From JACQNR01 sp049515175 (GTDB lineage: Bacteria; Acidobacteriota; Terriglobia; UBA7540), in NCBI GenBank assembly GCA_049515175.1, contig JBEKUI010000348.1:1-5393 (forward strand): a stretch of 5,393 nt of DNA. Reading direction: 5' to 3'. How positions within the stretch are numbered: position 1 is the first letter of the stretch; every line of letters begins with the position of its first letter. Of the stretch, positions 1-5,393 are shown in pieces. The notes beneath the pieces were generated by a model. It was not told the origin of the DNA. It searched no databases and was given only the letters and a program-made list of their open reading frames with translations. Both the position numbers and the translations under genes were made by a program.

Positions 1-272
1 AACTGCTCCGCCACGTCCCGGACGAATTCCGCGGCCGCGTCTTCTCGACCGCGGAGTCGCTGGTTTGGTCGACGATGATGGTCTCCATGGCGCTGGCCGG
101 CATAGCGGCTCAATACCATGGACCGAGAACGATCGGATTTGTGGCCGGGATCCTGAGTTCGACGACGGCGATCTTCTGGGGCTGGGCCAACTGGACCGGG
201 AAGCTCCCCGAGCCGGCGCAACTCGGCGTCGAGCCGGAAGACGTGCAAGTCCACGGCGAGCCCACCGTTTAA
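1..272 (+). CDS. MFS transporter, C-terminal fragment (gene continues off the left edge)
   Basis: This is the 3' end of a membrane transporter gene, open from the left edge in the frame starting at base 3 and ending with TAA at 270-272 (89 codons visible). The fragment opens with VPDEFRGRVFS. This matches the conserved VPD-x-x-RGRV loop of the MFS_3 / EntS-like branch of the major facilitator superfamily, where it precedes the last two helices. Two hydrophobic stretches follow, at about fragment residues 20-37 and 43-64, as expected for TM11 and TM12. A short polar tail (residues 66-89, rich in E, P and V) would lie in the cytoplasm. Members of this branch export small molecules such as siderophores or drugs by proton antiport; the substrate cannot be read from this tail. 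The next gene starts 196 nt later on the same strand, so cotranscription with it is possible but not shown. Family assignment is fairly secure; the rest of the gene is missing. Confidence 0.8.
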   Translation, partial: LLRHVPDEFRGRVFSTAESLVWSTMMVSMALAGIAAQYHGPRTIGFVAGILSSTTAIFWGWANWTGKLPEPAQLGVEPEDVQVHGEPTV

Positions 273-453
273 CAAGTTGCCTATTGCGCCGCAACCTTAG
301 TCCCAAGCTGGCGCTCTGCTTCCGTCCGCAGTCTGACGATTCGAAGAGGTCCGTCACCCTCAGGCGAACCGCAATGACTCAAATCTGCATCAAAGTTTCA
401 TGCGAACGAATGTACCGGTTCCCGCTCAGGATTTGGCGGGATTTCATACCGAT

Positions 454-460
454 GAGAGGA
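454..460 (+). promoter_or_regulatory. Ribosome binding site that sets the start of the HtrA-like protease gene
   Basis: GAGAGGA lies 8 nt before the ATG at 469. The frame is also open to an earlier ATG at 400, but that start has no purine-rich Shine-Dalgarno sequence and would put 23 mostly polar residues ahead of the signal-like segment. The ATG at 469 gives a normal export signal (basic residues, then a hydrophobic core), so it is preferred. Confidence 0.65.
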
Positions 461-468
461 TTTTGACG

Positions 469-1920
469 ATGCCCACGCGCCACACGAAAAGAACGGTGCC
501 CGGTAATGTTCCTATATTTTTGTTGGTCGGCATCGCCCTATTTTCAATTGTGACGAAGAGTCCTGGGGCTCAATCTCCGGGAAAAGAAGATCTCTTGCAG
601 CAACTCAGCGCATCTTCTGAGGCGCTGGTCAAGAAAGTTTCACCCAGCGTGGTGCAGGTGCGGGTGACCGGATACGCGCCGTCTTCCGACAATGGCGAGG
701 GTAGTGCGGGCCTGGTGATTGGCCGGCAGCGCAGCCTCGGATCGGGAGTCATCGTCGATCCGGACGGTTACATTATGACCAACGCCCACGTCGTGGGGAA
801 CGGAGTACGAGTTCAGGTGGTGCTGCCGCAGGCGGACGAAACATCAGTCTCACGCTCCTTGCAGGGCGCCAGGGGCCGCACGCTGGAGGCGGGCGTGGTT
901 GGAGTGGCGAGGGAGCTTGATCTGGCGCTGCTGAAGGTCGAAGCCAAGGGTTTGCCCGCGCTGCCCATAGGCAAGTACGCCAACCTCCGGCAAGGCGAGA
1001 TGGTTTTCGCGTTTGGCAGTCCCGAAGGTCTCCGCAATTCAGTAACGATGGGCTTGGTGAGCTCCGTGGCGCGGCAACTCGACCCTGACAGCCCGTTGGT
1101 TTTCATCCAGACCGATGCTCCCATCAATCCCGGTAATAGCGGTGGCCCGCTGGTCAATGCGGACGGCGAACTCGTCGGTATCAACACCTTAATCCTGTCG
1201 CAATCCGGCGGCAACGAAGGGCTGGGTTTTGCCATCCCTAGCGCATTGGTAGCTTTCGTATATCCGCAGCTTCGCAAGTACGGGCACATTCATCGGGGAG
1301 AGATGGGCATCCAGGTTCAAACCATCACACCCGAATTGGCAACCGGACTCCGCCTTGCACGCGATTGGGGAGTCCTCGTGTCGGATGTGCTTCCTGGAAG
1401 TCCAGCGGAGAAGGCGGGAGTGAAGATTCAGGACATCATCTTGAGCATCGATGGTCGCCTCACAGACAGCGTACCGATCTTCGGATTCACTCTGTTTACG
1501 CGCCCGGCGGGGGAAACCGCCAAGGTTGAAGTACTGCGGGGCAATGAGAAGGTGGCACTCGAGGTTCCGGTAGTCGAGCAGCCTCACAAGGTTGACCGGC
1601 TAGCCGACATGGTGGATCCGGAAAAGGACTACATCGAACCATTAGGTGTCCTGGGCATTGAGGTCAATGCCAGCCTGGGGGAGATTGTATCGGACCTCCG
1701 CGAGCCCTCGGGCGTGATCGTTATCGCGCGGGCAGCCGGCTCAAGAGGAACGGAAAACTCGCTGACCACGGGAGATGTAATCCACGCGCTGAACGGATTA
1801 CCCATCATTACGCTCGATGGACTTCGCGCCGGTCTCGCCAAGCTCAAAACCGAGACTCCCGCGGTCTTGCAGATTGAGCGCGACCAGAGAATGATGTACC
1901 TCACCTTGCAGAGAGATTGA
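469..1920 (+). CDS. HtrA/DegP-type serine endoprotease with two PDZ domains
   Basis: This 483-residue protein is a trypsin-fold serine protease of the HtrA/DegP family (S1C), which degrades or refolds damaged proteins in the envelope. Residues 4-8 are basic and 14-28 are hydrophobic, giving a signal peptide or N-terminal anchor. Cleavage near A34 is possible but the site is not typical. The protease domain covers about residues 45-265. The triad is visible: H107 in TNAHVV, D151 in ELDLALLKV, and S224 in NPGNSGGPL. PDZ1 spans about 279-369, beginning MGIQVQ and containing GSPAEKAGVK. A more divergent PDZ2 spans about 391-481, beginning PLGVLGIEV. Length and domain order match DegP/DegQ (about 450-475 residues). 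The His-Asp spacing is 44 residues against about 30 in DegP, because of an insert after VVLP. The gene is separated by 196 nt from the transporter and converges on the reductase operon. No convincing promoter was seen upstream. Family certain; exact degP/degQ/degS orthology not assigned. Confidence 0.95.
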   Translation: MPTRHTKRTVPGNVPIFLLVGIALFSIVTKSPGAQSPGKEDLLQQLSASSEALVKKVSPSVVQVRVTGYAPSSDNGEGSAGLVIGRQRSLGSGVIVDPDGYIMTNAHVVGNGVRVQVVLPQADETSVSRSLQGARGRTLEAGVVGVARELDLALLKVEAKGLPALPIGKYANLRQGEMVFAFGSPEGLRNSVTMGLVSSVARQLDPDSPLVFIQTDAPINPGNSGGPLVNADGELVGINTLILSQSGGNEGLGFAIPSALVAFVYPQLRKYGHIHRGEMGIQVQTITPELATGLRLARDWGVLVSDVLPGSPAEKAGVKIQDIILSIDGRLTDSVPIFGFTLFTRPAGETAKVEVLRGNEKVALEVPVVEQPHKVDRLADMVDPEKDYIEPLGVLGIEVNASLGEIVSDLREPSGVIVIARAAGSRGTENSLTTGDVIHALNGLPIITLDGLRAGLAKLKTETPAVLQIERDQRMMYLTLQRD

Positions 1921-2027
1921 GCGGGCGGGTAGTCGCGACCCATCCGGGCCTCCAGGAAAAAAATAGGGACAATCACCAGCAGCCGGTAGACTCCTGCTAT
2001 CCACAAGACGCGCCGCGCGAAATCCAT
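1921..2027 (-). pseudogene. Truncated start of a small membrane-protein gene
   Basis: Reading leftward from an ATG at 2027-2025, about 36 codons encode what looks like a real N-terminus: MDFARRV, then a hydrophobic helix (residues 7-25, rich in V, L and I), then FLEARMGRDYPPA. From memory, this resembles small conserved bacterial membrane proteins that begin with one helix, then an E-x-x-IGRDYPP-type motif, and continue with a HPE-F-YGF segment and further helices. Here the resemblance stops at A36, right where the stop codon of the oppositely oriented protease gene lies (1918-1920). Beyond that the frame stays open antisense to the protease until a TAG at 1631-1629, so a 132-codon chimeric frame exists, but its last ~96 codons are only complementary to the protease gene. 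I infer a gene truncated by deletion or rearrangement. It lies 114 nt downstream of the reductase and in the same direction. Family recollection is moderate and no product name is assigned. Confidence 0.55.
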
Positions 2028-2030
2028 CTG

Positions 2031-2038
2031 TCCTCCTT
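2031..2038 (-). promoter_or_regulatory. Strong ribosome binding site of the truncated membrane-protein gene
   Basis: On the - strand AAGGAGGA lies 3 nt before the ATG at 2027, close to a perfect anti-16S match. It picks the start at 2027 over the upstream in-frame ATG at 2081, which has no such site and would add 18 unrelated residues. It is the strongest sign that this short reading frame was once a genuine gene. Confidence 0.65.
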
Positions 2039-2141
2039 GCGAATGCGCCCCCATCTTAGGGATGCCGTGGGAGGTTTTCACATTTCGCGCAAAGTGCGGT
2101 CGTAGCGGCTGACGAGTTAACTGGAGATATCTTTTCCCGCG

Positions 2142-3293
2142 CTATGGGTCAAGCGCCCCGGCGACCAGGTCGATCTCGTTGGCGTACTTACCCGAGATCT
2201 TCAAATACTCGTGCGGTGGGGAGGGAGGGAGGAGTTTCGTATCCGCCAGCAGACGGGAATTATCGAAGGTTTGGTTCAGTTCCATGAACCGCAGGTAAGG
2301 ATCAAGCCCGGCGAGGATGATGCGCAGGTTGCCGTCGAAGGCCGATTTCCAATAGTCGAGGTACTCGGGGTAGTTAAAAAGCTCGCCGGTCGGCTGATGC
2401 TTCTTCGACCACTTCTTCATCGAGGCGAGAAGTTGACGAGGGGCGAACCTGAACGGCGGCCGGTTCGCGGTCAGAGTCTCGATCGTGCGCGCGATCTGGG
2501 TGAGGCTGGTCGACGACTGCTGCCCGGCGGAGATGTGATAGGTCGTCCAGCGGCGCTGCGCAAAGAGCAACTGAGTGATGGCGTCGGCGGCGTAGTCCAC
2601 GGGGATGATGTCAAGGCTGGCGTGGGGGTTGACGGGAACCAGCCGGATGGCATTCACGGCCGCCAGAGTCCACAAGATGACGTAGGAGCGGGGCTTCACA
2701 TCGCGGCTGTCTCCCATGATGATCGAGGGCCGCACGATGAGCAGCTTCTCCGGGGGAATCGTCCGACTGACCTCGATTTCACCTCGCATCTTCGTCTGGC
2801 AGTACCGAACCAGGTGAGTGGCCGCGGGGTTGGGGGACTGATCTTCATGAATGTGGCAGTCCGTGAGTTGTGTTCCGCAGATACTGGCGGTTCCGACATA
2901 CACAAACGTTTTAAGGTTTGGCAGGCTTTGGGCCCAATTCAGAACTTGCAGCGTTCCGCCGATGTTCACCTTCTCATTGTTCTCCGCGGAGGCGGGTGCG
3001 AACGAAGTGTCGGCGGCGGAGTGGATGATCGTATCTACATTGCGCAAGTCGGGGTGCTGTGCCAGTTTCTGGGCGAGCGCCCCATCCTTGAGCTCGCCCT
3101 CGATGGGAATGACACGACCAGGGTCCAAGACATCCCCATGGAAGTCAAAGACCTGGCGCAGCCGAGTGGGGGCATCCCCCGTCTCATCGGTTCGAATCAG
3201 GCAAGAGAGCCGATTGATCTGCGGCAACTTCGAGAGGAGCACGGCCAGTTCCCCGCCTAGAAATCCTGTCGCGCCCGTCAAAAACACATTCAC
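2142..3293 (-). CDS. Extended SDR-family NAD(P)-dependent reductase (thioester/fatty acyl-CoA reductase-like)
   Basis: This 383-residue protein is an extended short-chain dehydrogenase/reductase. The Rossmann start is clear: VFLTGATGFLGG, with the glycine motif at residues 7-13, and R34 after the second strand (CLIRT), a position that often favours NADP(H). HSAADTSF at 91-98 is the usual adenine-pocket region. Active-site candidates are T135 or S137 (YVGTASICG) and the Y164-x-x-x-K168 pair in RYCQTKMRGE. RPSIIMGDS follows near 190. The layout resembles the NAD_binding_4 / thioester-reductase branch, which reduces acyl thioesters or related lipid substrates. The C-terminal ~110 residues (from about 270) probably form a substrate lid. 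The start is GTG at 3293, with GAGG 7 nt upstream (3304-3301). The gene begins 13 nt after the upstream membrane-protein gene, so the two are almost surely one operon. The substrate is not known; a sugar-nucleotide epimerase role is less likely but not excluded. Confidence 0.88.
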   Translation of the reverse strand: MNVFLTGATGFLGGELAVLLSKLPQINRLSCLIRTDETGDAPTRLRQVFDFHGDVLDPGRVIPIEGELKDGALAQKLAQHPDLRNVDTIIHSAADTSFAPASAENNEKVNIGGTLQVLNWAQSLPNLKTFVYVGTASICGTQLTDCHIHEDQSPNPAATHLVRYCQTKMRGEIEVSRTIPPEKLLIVRPSIIMGDSRDVKPRSYVILWTLAAVNAIRLVPVNPHASLDIIPVDYAADAITQLLFAQRRWTTYHISAGQQSSTSLTQIARTIETLTANRPPFRFAPRQLLASMKKWSKKHQPTGELFNYPEYLDYWKSAFDGNLRIILAGLDPYLRFMELNQTFDNSRLLADTKLLPPSPPHEYLKISGKYANEIDLVAGALDP

Positions 3294-3306
3294 GATTGTT
3301 CCTCAC

Positions 3307-3822
3307 TTAAACGCGGGCATACCAGTGCAGAAGATGCTTCACCAGGTTCCACGAGAAAACGATTGATTCCCCGATTACACCCCAGAAGAGGGCACAGAAG
3401 ACAGAACCCTTCGCCAGTGTTTGGATGAGGCCACTGAGCCGAAAGGTTTTATCCCGACGAAAGAAAAGGTAAGCGTGAAGGGGGCTCCACCAGGTGGCAA
3501 TAGCTGCGAAAGTGCATCCGGGATTGCCGACGATCAAGGCCTTCAGCTTCCCTCGAATGCCTCCCTGCCCAGGCTGGTTGAGCCAGGCATTAATCCGGTC
3601 GGTCAAAAGGACATCTTCCCGAAAATACTGGTAGAGGTAGTAGCCTCCCCACGAAACCAGGAAAATCGACAGGAAGAGGGGCAGAAACACCAGCCATTGG
3701 AAGCGGATCGTCAGCCAAGGGAAATAGACGTAATCAAAGCTCCAAACGATGGCCAGATAGAGCGCGTAAACCGCACCAAACCTGGAAATGCGCCGCAACG
3801 GTGCTAGAACGGTTTGCCACAT
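3307..3822 (-). CDS. Polytopic membrane protein of unknown function, first gene of the reductase operon
   Basis: I do not recognise this 171-residue protein. It is strongly hydrophobic and rich in aromatic residues. Likely membrane segments lie at about residues 16-36, 41-63, 102-121 and 138-160. A basic N-terminus (R10, R11, R14) suggests an inside start. The loop between helices 2 and 3 (about 64-100) is polar, with GQGGIRGKLKALIVGNPGC in its second half; a basic loop (R122, R123, K125, R128) separates helices 3 and 4. No catalytic motif is evident. The gene ends with TAA 13 nt before the GTG of the reductase gene, and the reductase's ribosome binding site falls in that gap, which points to joint expression and perhaps a membrane platform for the reductase. 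The ATG at 3822 has no clear Shine-Dalgarno sequence; an extended -10 promoter about 90 nt upstream fits. The coding call is supported by consistent helix pattern and operon context rather than by family recognition. Confidence 0.8.
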   Translation of the reverse strand: MWQTVLAPLRRISRFGAVYALYLAIVWSFDYVYFPWLTIRFQWLVFLPLFLSIFLVSWGGYYLYQYFREDVLLTDRINAWLNQPGQGGIRGKLKALIVGNPGCTFAAIATWWSPLHAYLFFRRDKTFRLSGLIQTLAKGSVFCALFWGVIGESIVFSWNLVKHLLHWYARV

Positions 3823-3913
3823 AGGGATCTATTTAGATGCGGGTTCTGGCGGTGGCGCAGTCAGGCGAGAACAAGACTCTGCCGACGCTTGTCCGCTACC
3901 CACCATGACAAAT

Positions 3914-3922
3914 AGTATACCA
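3914..3922 (-). promoter_or_regulatory. Extended -10 promoter for the membrane-protein/reductase operon
   Basis: On the - strand TGGTATACT reads as an extended -10 element (TGn followed by TATACT, five of six matches to TATAAT). No good -35 hexamer is found at 16-18 nt; the nearest, TTACAG, is 20 nt away, which is tolerable for extended -10 promoters. Transcription would start near 3907, giving a leader of roughly 85 nt before the ATG at 3822. Confidence 0.45.
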
Positions 3923-4241
3923 CGTTCCCGGGGTTCCGGCTGTAACTATATGTAATTTCGGCGGTTAGCTCATTGCACCCGTAGAATGCCGACGCCCATG
4001 TCGCGCCCACGGGAAGTGGGTCACTACCTCTACTTGCAAAATACCTCCAGCCGCGCCTCCCGTGACATCGCCATCCCTGCAACATGCTTCGCTGCCAATA
4101 GAATCCCTTCGCGGGGGCGGCGCCGGAAAAGCATTCTGCGATTCTGAGTGTTCGCCCCTCTGGATGCTAGCCGGAAGCAGGAAGTTCCTCAAGGGGTTGC
4201 CCTCCGTAGACTTGGCACGGGTCCACAAACCACCCCGCCCG

Positions 4242-4271
4242 TTGGCGCATCCAAAATAGGGAGCGTATAAT
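4242..4271 (+). promoter_or_regulatory. Sigma-70-type promoter for htpX
   Basis: A perfect TATAAT -10 element lies at 4266-4271. TTGGCG at 4242-4247, four of six matches to TTGACA, lies 18 nt upstream as a -35. Transcription would start near 4278, leaving a leader of about 22 nt that just covers the AGGAG ribosome binding site at 4287-4291 and the ATG at 4301. No heat-shock operator such as CIRCE was seen. Confidence 0.65.
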
Positions 4272-4300
4272 GGTAATTGACGGGTTAGGAGCAAGACGCA

Positions 4301-5155
4301 ATGTGGAATAACTTCAAGACGACCATACTGTTAGCGGGATTGACCGGCTTGCTGCTGGCCATCGGGCAGCTTTGGGGCGGGCGGCAGGGCATGATGATCG
4401 CCCTGATATTTGCCGCGGTCATGAACCTGGGGAGCTACTTCTTCTCGGATAAGATCGCTCTTTCGATGTCGGGCGCGCAGCCGATTTCACGCGAGGAAAA
4501 CCCCCGCATCTATCAGATCGTCGAGCGCCTGGCGGCCAAGGCGAATCTTCCGGCTCCCAAGATCTACTTCATCCCCACGGATTCACCCAACGCCTTCGCC
4601 ACCGGCCGCAATCCCAGCCATGCCTCCGTCGCGGTCACGCGCGGGATCCTGGAAATCTGCGAAGACGACGAAATCGAGGGCGTGCTGGCGCACGAGCTCG
4701 GCCACGTGAAGAATCGCGACATCCTCATCAGTGCTGTGGCGGCGACGGTCGCGGGCGCCATTACGATGGTAGCGCGCATGGTTTACTACGCCGAGCTATT
4801 CGGCTTCGGCGGCGGGCGCTCGGATAGCCGGCGCGGCGGGGCCCTTTCCGCGCTAGCCATGATGATTGTGGCGCCGTTCGCGGCGATGCTGATCCAGCTG
4901 GCCATCTCGCGCTCGCGCGAGTATGAAGCCGACGCCACGGGCGCGGCGATTACCGGCAACCCCCAAGGCCTGGCGCGCGCTCTCGACAAGATCGACAAGT
5001 ATTCCAAGCGCATTCCGCTTCAGGTCTCGCCCTCCATGGCTCATATGTTCATCATTCAGCCGCTCAGCACGGGCGAGGTCTTCTCCAGCCTCTTCTCCAC
5101 CCACCCTCCCATCCGCAAGCGCATCGAGCGCCTGATCGGCCGGGACTTCGTTTAA
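4301..5155 (+). CDS. htpX: HtpX-family membrane zinc metalloprotease (M48B)
   Basis: This 284-residue inner-membrane protease degrades misfolded membrane proteins, acting alongside FtsH in the family's studied members. The zinc site is intact: HELGH at 131-135 gives ligands H131 and H135 and catalytic E132. The third ligand is E207 in SREYEADATG. Two helices precede the protease domain (about residues 8-25 and 30-47). Two more hydrophobic stretches follow HELGH (about 142-165 and 178-202), separated by a glycine/arginine-rich loop, as in HtpX. Other family marks are NAFATGRNP near 97-105 and STHPPIRKRIERL near the C-terminus. Length matches the family (about 280-295). The ATG start is supported by AGGAG 9 nt upstream and a close upstream promoter. 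The gene stands alone: the divergent neighbour is the reductase operon and a repeat-bearing spacer follows. No missing residue or frameshift is seen. Assignment is very secure. Confidence 0.97.
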   Translation: MWNNFKTTILLAGLTGLLLAIGQLWGGRQGMMIALIFAAVMNLGSYFFSDKIALSMSGAQPISREENPRIYQIVERLAAKANLPAPKIYFIPTDSPNAFATGRNPSHASVAVTRGILEICEDDEIEGVLAHELGHVKNRDILISAVAATVAGAITMVARMVYYAELFGFGGGRSDSRRGGALSALAMMIVAPFAAMLIQLAISRSREYEADATGAAITGNPQGLARALDKIDKYSKRIPLQVSPSMAHMFIIQPLSTGEVFSSLFSTHPPIRKRIERLIGRDFV

Positions 5156-5157
5156 GA

Positions 5158-5192
5158 CAGTAGGCAGAAGGCAGTCGGCAGTAGGCAGGGGG
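5158..5192 (+). repeat. Imperfect heptamer tandem repeat, five units of CAGNNGG
   Basis: Starting 3 nt after the htpX stop codon, five consecutive 7-base units follow the pattern CAG-N-N-GG: CAGTAGG, CAGAAGG, CAGTCGG, CAGTAGG, CAGGGGG. From general knowledge, GCAGTAG-type heptamer runs of this kind are scattered through intergenic spacers of Acidobacteriota and some other soil bacteria, where they yield spurious translations on the opposite strand. The unit structure is seen directly; the taxon link is recollection. Confidence 0.7.
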
Positions 5193-5196
5193 AAAG

Positions 5197-5216
5197 GGCA
5201 GGGCCTCAGCCGTGCC
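5197..5216. repeat. Hairpin, probable dispersed-repeat remnant
   Basis: GGCAGGGC and GCCGTGCC flank a CTCA loop, pairing at seven of eight positions. The - strand reads GGCACGGCTGAGG, close to a palindromic intergenic element (GGCACGGCTGAAGCCGTGCC) that I recall from acidobacterial genomes. It is not followed by a T-run on either strand, so I do not call it a terminator. Confidence 0.4.
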
Positions 5217-5222
5217 GGCGAG

Positions 5223-5245
5223 CAGCCCTTTTTGATGGAGGGCTG
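5223..5245. repeat. Hairpin with a 7-bp perfect stem downstream of htpX
   Basis: CAGCCCT at 5223-5229 pairs perfectly with AGGGCTG at 5239-5245 around a 9-nt loop. The T-run lies inside the loop and not after the stem, so classic rho-independent termination is not supported on the + strand. It may still slow transcription leaving htpX, or be part of the same repeat cluster as the neighbouring elements. Confidence 0.4.
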
Positions 5246-5286
5246 GCGCGAAGGCGGCCGGCCAGAACGTTCCCCGCCGAGAGACA

Positions 5287-5315
5287 TTGACAAAGGAAGC
5301 CCACTGTGATAGGCT
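5287..5315 (+). promoter_or_regulatory. Promoter-like sequence facing the right edge
   Basis: A perfect TTGACA -35 element (5287-5292) is followed, after an ideal 17-nt spacer, by TAGGCT (5310-5315), a weak -10 with three of six matches. Transcription would begin near 5322 and run out of the window. It points to another + strand gene beyond base 5393. Confidence 0.4.
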
Positions 5316-5367
5316 AGTCAATGAGGTGGGGACGAGCGGGGAAGGGCAGGATTCAGGAGAACGCTCT

Positions 5368-5393
5368 GTGGCCTCCGTGCCACTGTGGCAATT
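5368..5393 (+). CDS. Possible gene start cut off at the right edge
   Basis: A GTG at 5368 lies 8 nt after AGGAG-A (5355-5360) and downstream of the promoter-like sequence, so a gene could begin here; the eight visible complete codons read (M)ASVPLWQ. The same bases, with their CTCTGTGG-CCTCCGTG-CC pattern, closely resemble a widespread low-complexity intergenic element whose spurious translation gives SVASVPLW-like peptides. With so few codons visible, a real start and a repeat cannot be told apart, so this is a weak call. Confidence 0.2.

Larger units (their letters stand above)
3823..4300. other. Divergent intergenic region between the reductase operon and htpX
   Basis: About 480 nt without a convincing gene. 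Reading frames here lack ribosome binding sites and have unstructured composition (one starts with TTG and is rich in R, G and P). The region holds one promoter-like sequence for each flanking operon, a small hairpin at 4006-4020 (CCCAC, 5-nt loop, GTGGG), and an 11-bp perfect palindrome AGGAAGTTCCT at 4179-4189. I see no tRNA, riboswitch or CRISPR repeat in it. Its length is more than two promoters need, so an unrecognised small RNA or a decayed gene is possible. Confidence 0.6.

Noticed and set aside
276..295. GTTGC / GCAAC inverted repeat after the transporter gene
   Set aside because: A 5-bp stem with a 10-nt loop and no T-run is too weak to call a terminator.
420..441. Inverted repeat TCCCGC / GCGGGA before the HtrA gene
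   Set aside because: Only a 6-bp stem with a 10-nt loop and no match to a known operator such as CIRCE; expected by chance in GC-rich DNA.
65..466. 133-codon + strand frame across the end of the transporter gene
   Set aside because: It overlaps the transporter's last helices in another frame, is arginine-rich and unstructured, and lacks a ribosome binding site.
400..468. Earlier ATG for the HtrA gene
   Set aside because: No ribosome binding site, and it would bury the signal segment behind 23 polar residues; the ATG at 469 has a good site and a normal signal.
813..1289. 158-codon - strand frame inside the HtrA gene
   Set aside because: Antisense shadow of the protease domain; serine- and proline-rich translation without any domain pattern.
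3188..3198. GGTTCGAATC, resembling a tRNA T-loop
   Set aside because: It lies within the reductase coding region, with no acceptor or anticodon stem around it on either strand.
2211..3260. Long 349-codon open frame on the + strand
   Set aside because: It lies entirely antisense to the reductase gene, whose Rossmann and YxxxK motifs are unmistakable. The antisense translation is rich in R, G and V with no domain pattern, as expected from GC-rich codon bias.
3965..4294. 109-codon - strand frame in the divergent spacer
   Set aside because: Starts with TTG, has no ribosome binding site, and gives a low-complexity R/G/P-rich peptide.
5341..5393. Possible cobalamin riboswitch, from GCCACTGT near the end
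   Set aside because: Only a short string matches; the other conserved blocks of that riboswitch class are absent upstream.

Overview
The window reads as an ordinary chromosomal segment of a GC-rich Gram-negative-type bacterium. An Acidobacteriota member is my best guess. It rests on general resemblance of the HtpX and small membrane proteins to that phylum and on the short dispersed-repeat sequence after htpX; there is no rRNA or other marker gene to settle it. No CRISPR array, insertion sequence, tRNA or phage gene was found, and I see no clear candidate for a new defence or mobile system.

Layout, left to right. (1) Positions 1-272 hold the last 89 codons of a major facilitator superfamily exporter on the + strand. 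(2) Positions 469-1920 (+) encode an exported or membrane-anchored HtrA/DegP-type serine protease with an intact His-Asp-Ser triad and two PDZ domains. (3) Positions 1921-2038 hold the ribosome binding site and first ~36 codons of a small membrane-protein gene on the - strand. Its recognisable sequence ends at the stop codon of the protease gene, so it looks like a decayed or deleted gene. (4) Positions 2142-3822 (-) form a tight two-gene operon: a four-helix membrane protein of unknown function followed, 13 nt later, by an extended short-chain dehydrogenase/reductase of the thioester-reductase/fatty acyl-CoA-reductase-like type. The decayed stub lies downstream in the same direction and may once have been its third gene. 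(5) Positions 3823-4300 are a non-coding divergent intergenic region with one plausible promoter facing each way. (6) Positions 4301-5155 (+) encode the membrane zinc metalloprotease HtpX. (7) Positions 5156-5393 contain an imperfect heptamer tandem repeat, two hairpins, and a promoter-like sequence facing a possible gene start at the right edge.

Functionally, HtrA (periplasmic side) and HtpX (inner membrane) are both envelope protein quality-control proteases. They are separated by the reductase operon and have separate upstream regions, so joint regulation cannot be claimed from this sequence. The reductase and its membrane partner are probably co-translated and may act on a lipid or acyl substrate at the membrane; the substrate is unknown.
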